From an uncultured Actinomyces sp. (lineage in GTDB: Bacteria > Actinomycetota > Actinomycetes > Actinomycetales > Actinomycetaceae): a stretch of DNA of 6,325 nt. Position 1 is the first letter of the stretch; each line of letters begins with the position of its first letter. Shown piece by piece: positions 6,183-6,325 of this stretch. Position numbers and translations under genes: made by a program. The notes beneath the pieces were generated by a model that was not told where the DNA came from, made no database searches, and saw only the letters and a program-made list of their open reading frames with translations. The stretch is from assembly GCA_938040725.1 (NCBI GenBank), contig CALHZX010000145.1:1-6325 (forward strand). Direction: 5' to 3'.

Positions 6183-6261
6183 TGTGTGTGCCGGTGGGTG
6201 GCGGCCCGCCCGCTCGCCGTCCGCGCCGCGAGCTTCGCTCGGCGCGTCGTCCTTCCTGCGT
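6183..6261. other. GC-rich spacer between the two repeat copies, no gene seen
   Basis: The spacer contains an imperfect hairpin at about 6219-6246 whose core CGAGC-TTC-GCTCG is perfect. No reading frame here has a ribosome site or recognisable product on either strand. Together with the repeats it forms about 245 non-coding bases after the tRNA terminator. Confidence 0.5.
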
Positions 6262-6311
6262 GTGTTGCTTGTGGCTCCACGGGTGTTCCGGGCGCCGGAG
6301 GGCCCGGCCGC
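6262..6311. repeat. GC-rich direct repeat, copy 2
   Basis: This is the second, 50-base copy, starting 128 bases after the first and about 92% identical. The T-to-C change in the core restores a fully Watson-Crick TCCGG/CCGGA hairpin, and the change in the left part gives a GTGG/CCAC inverted pair. The window ends 14 bases later, so further copies to the right cannot be excluded. Confidence 0.7.
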
Positions 6312-6325
6312 CCGCGAGACTAGGC

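Noticed and set aside
6056..6280. Minus-strand 74-codon frame in the region after the tRNA
   Set aside because: It would run through the terminator hairpin, starts at a GTG inside repeat copy 2, and is low-complexity Pro/Arg/Thr/Ala sequence.
6134..6311. CRISPR array or tandem-repeat minisatellite
   Set aside because: There are only two copies, the 79-base spacer is too long and has internal structure, and no cas genes are present.

Overview
The window reads as chromosome from a high-GC Gram-positive bacterium (Actinobacteria). Most codons end in G or C, and the transporter architecture (a fused S-A-A energy-coupling-factor protein followed by a CbiQ-like T protein) is one I know from actinobacteria such as mycobacteria. 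An Actinomycetaceae member (Actinomyces/Schaalia-like) is my best guess, but that is inference.

Left part (1-1435): a minus-strand lipoprotein gene runs off the left edge. Its start, lipobox and the beginning of a FecB/BtuF-type substrate-binding domain are visible, so it is probably the binding protein of an iron, siderophore, haem or cobalamin ABC importer. A 234-base gap with a plausible minus-strand promoter separates it from a plus-strand gene for a cytosolic 5'-nucleotidase of the NT5C1-like family (HAD fold).

Middle (1432-2760): two minus-strand genes with visibly lower GC form a translationally coupled pair. The first encodes a soluble 119-residue protein I do not recognise. The second encodes a 287-residue protein with two N-terminal membrane segments, a charged helical linker and a GAF-like sensor domain. 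The pair is tail-to-tail with the nucleotidase gene, the two stop codons overlapping by 4 bases, and it is divergent from the transporter across an AT-rich promoter region. It is the least explained part of the window and the best candidate for something undescribed.

Right part (2831-5829): a two-gene operon for an ECF-type vitamin/metal-class importer. The 708-residue first protein joins a membrane S-like domain to two complete ABC ATPase domains. The second protein, overlapping by GTGA, is the transmembrane T component. The pair resembles Mycobacterium tuberculosis Rv2326c-Rv2325c, whose substrate is not established to my knowledge. I see no riboswitch that would name the substrate.

End (5830-6325): a well-formed promoter, a class II tRNA-Leu(CAG) and a strong intrinsic terminator, followed by about 245 GC-rich bases without a credible gene. 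This last stretch holds two copies of a roughly 50-base repeat.
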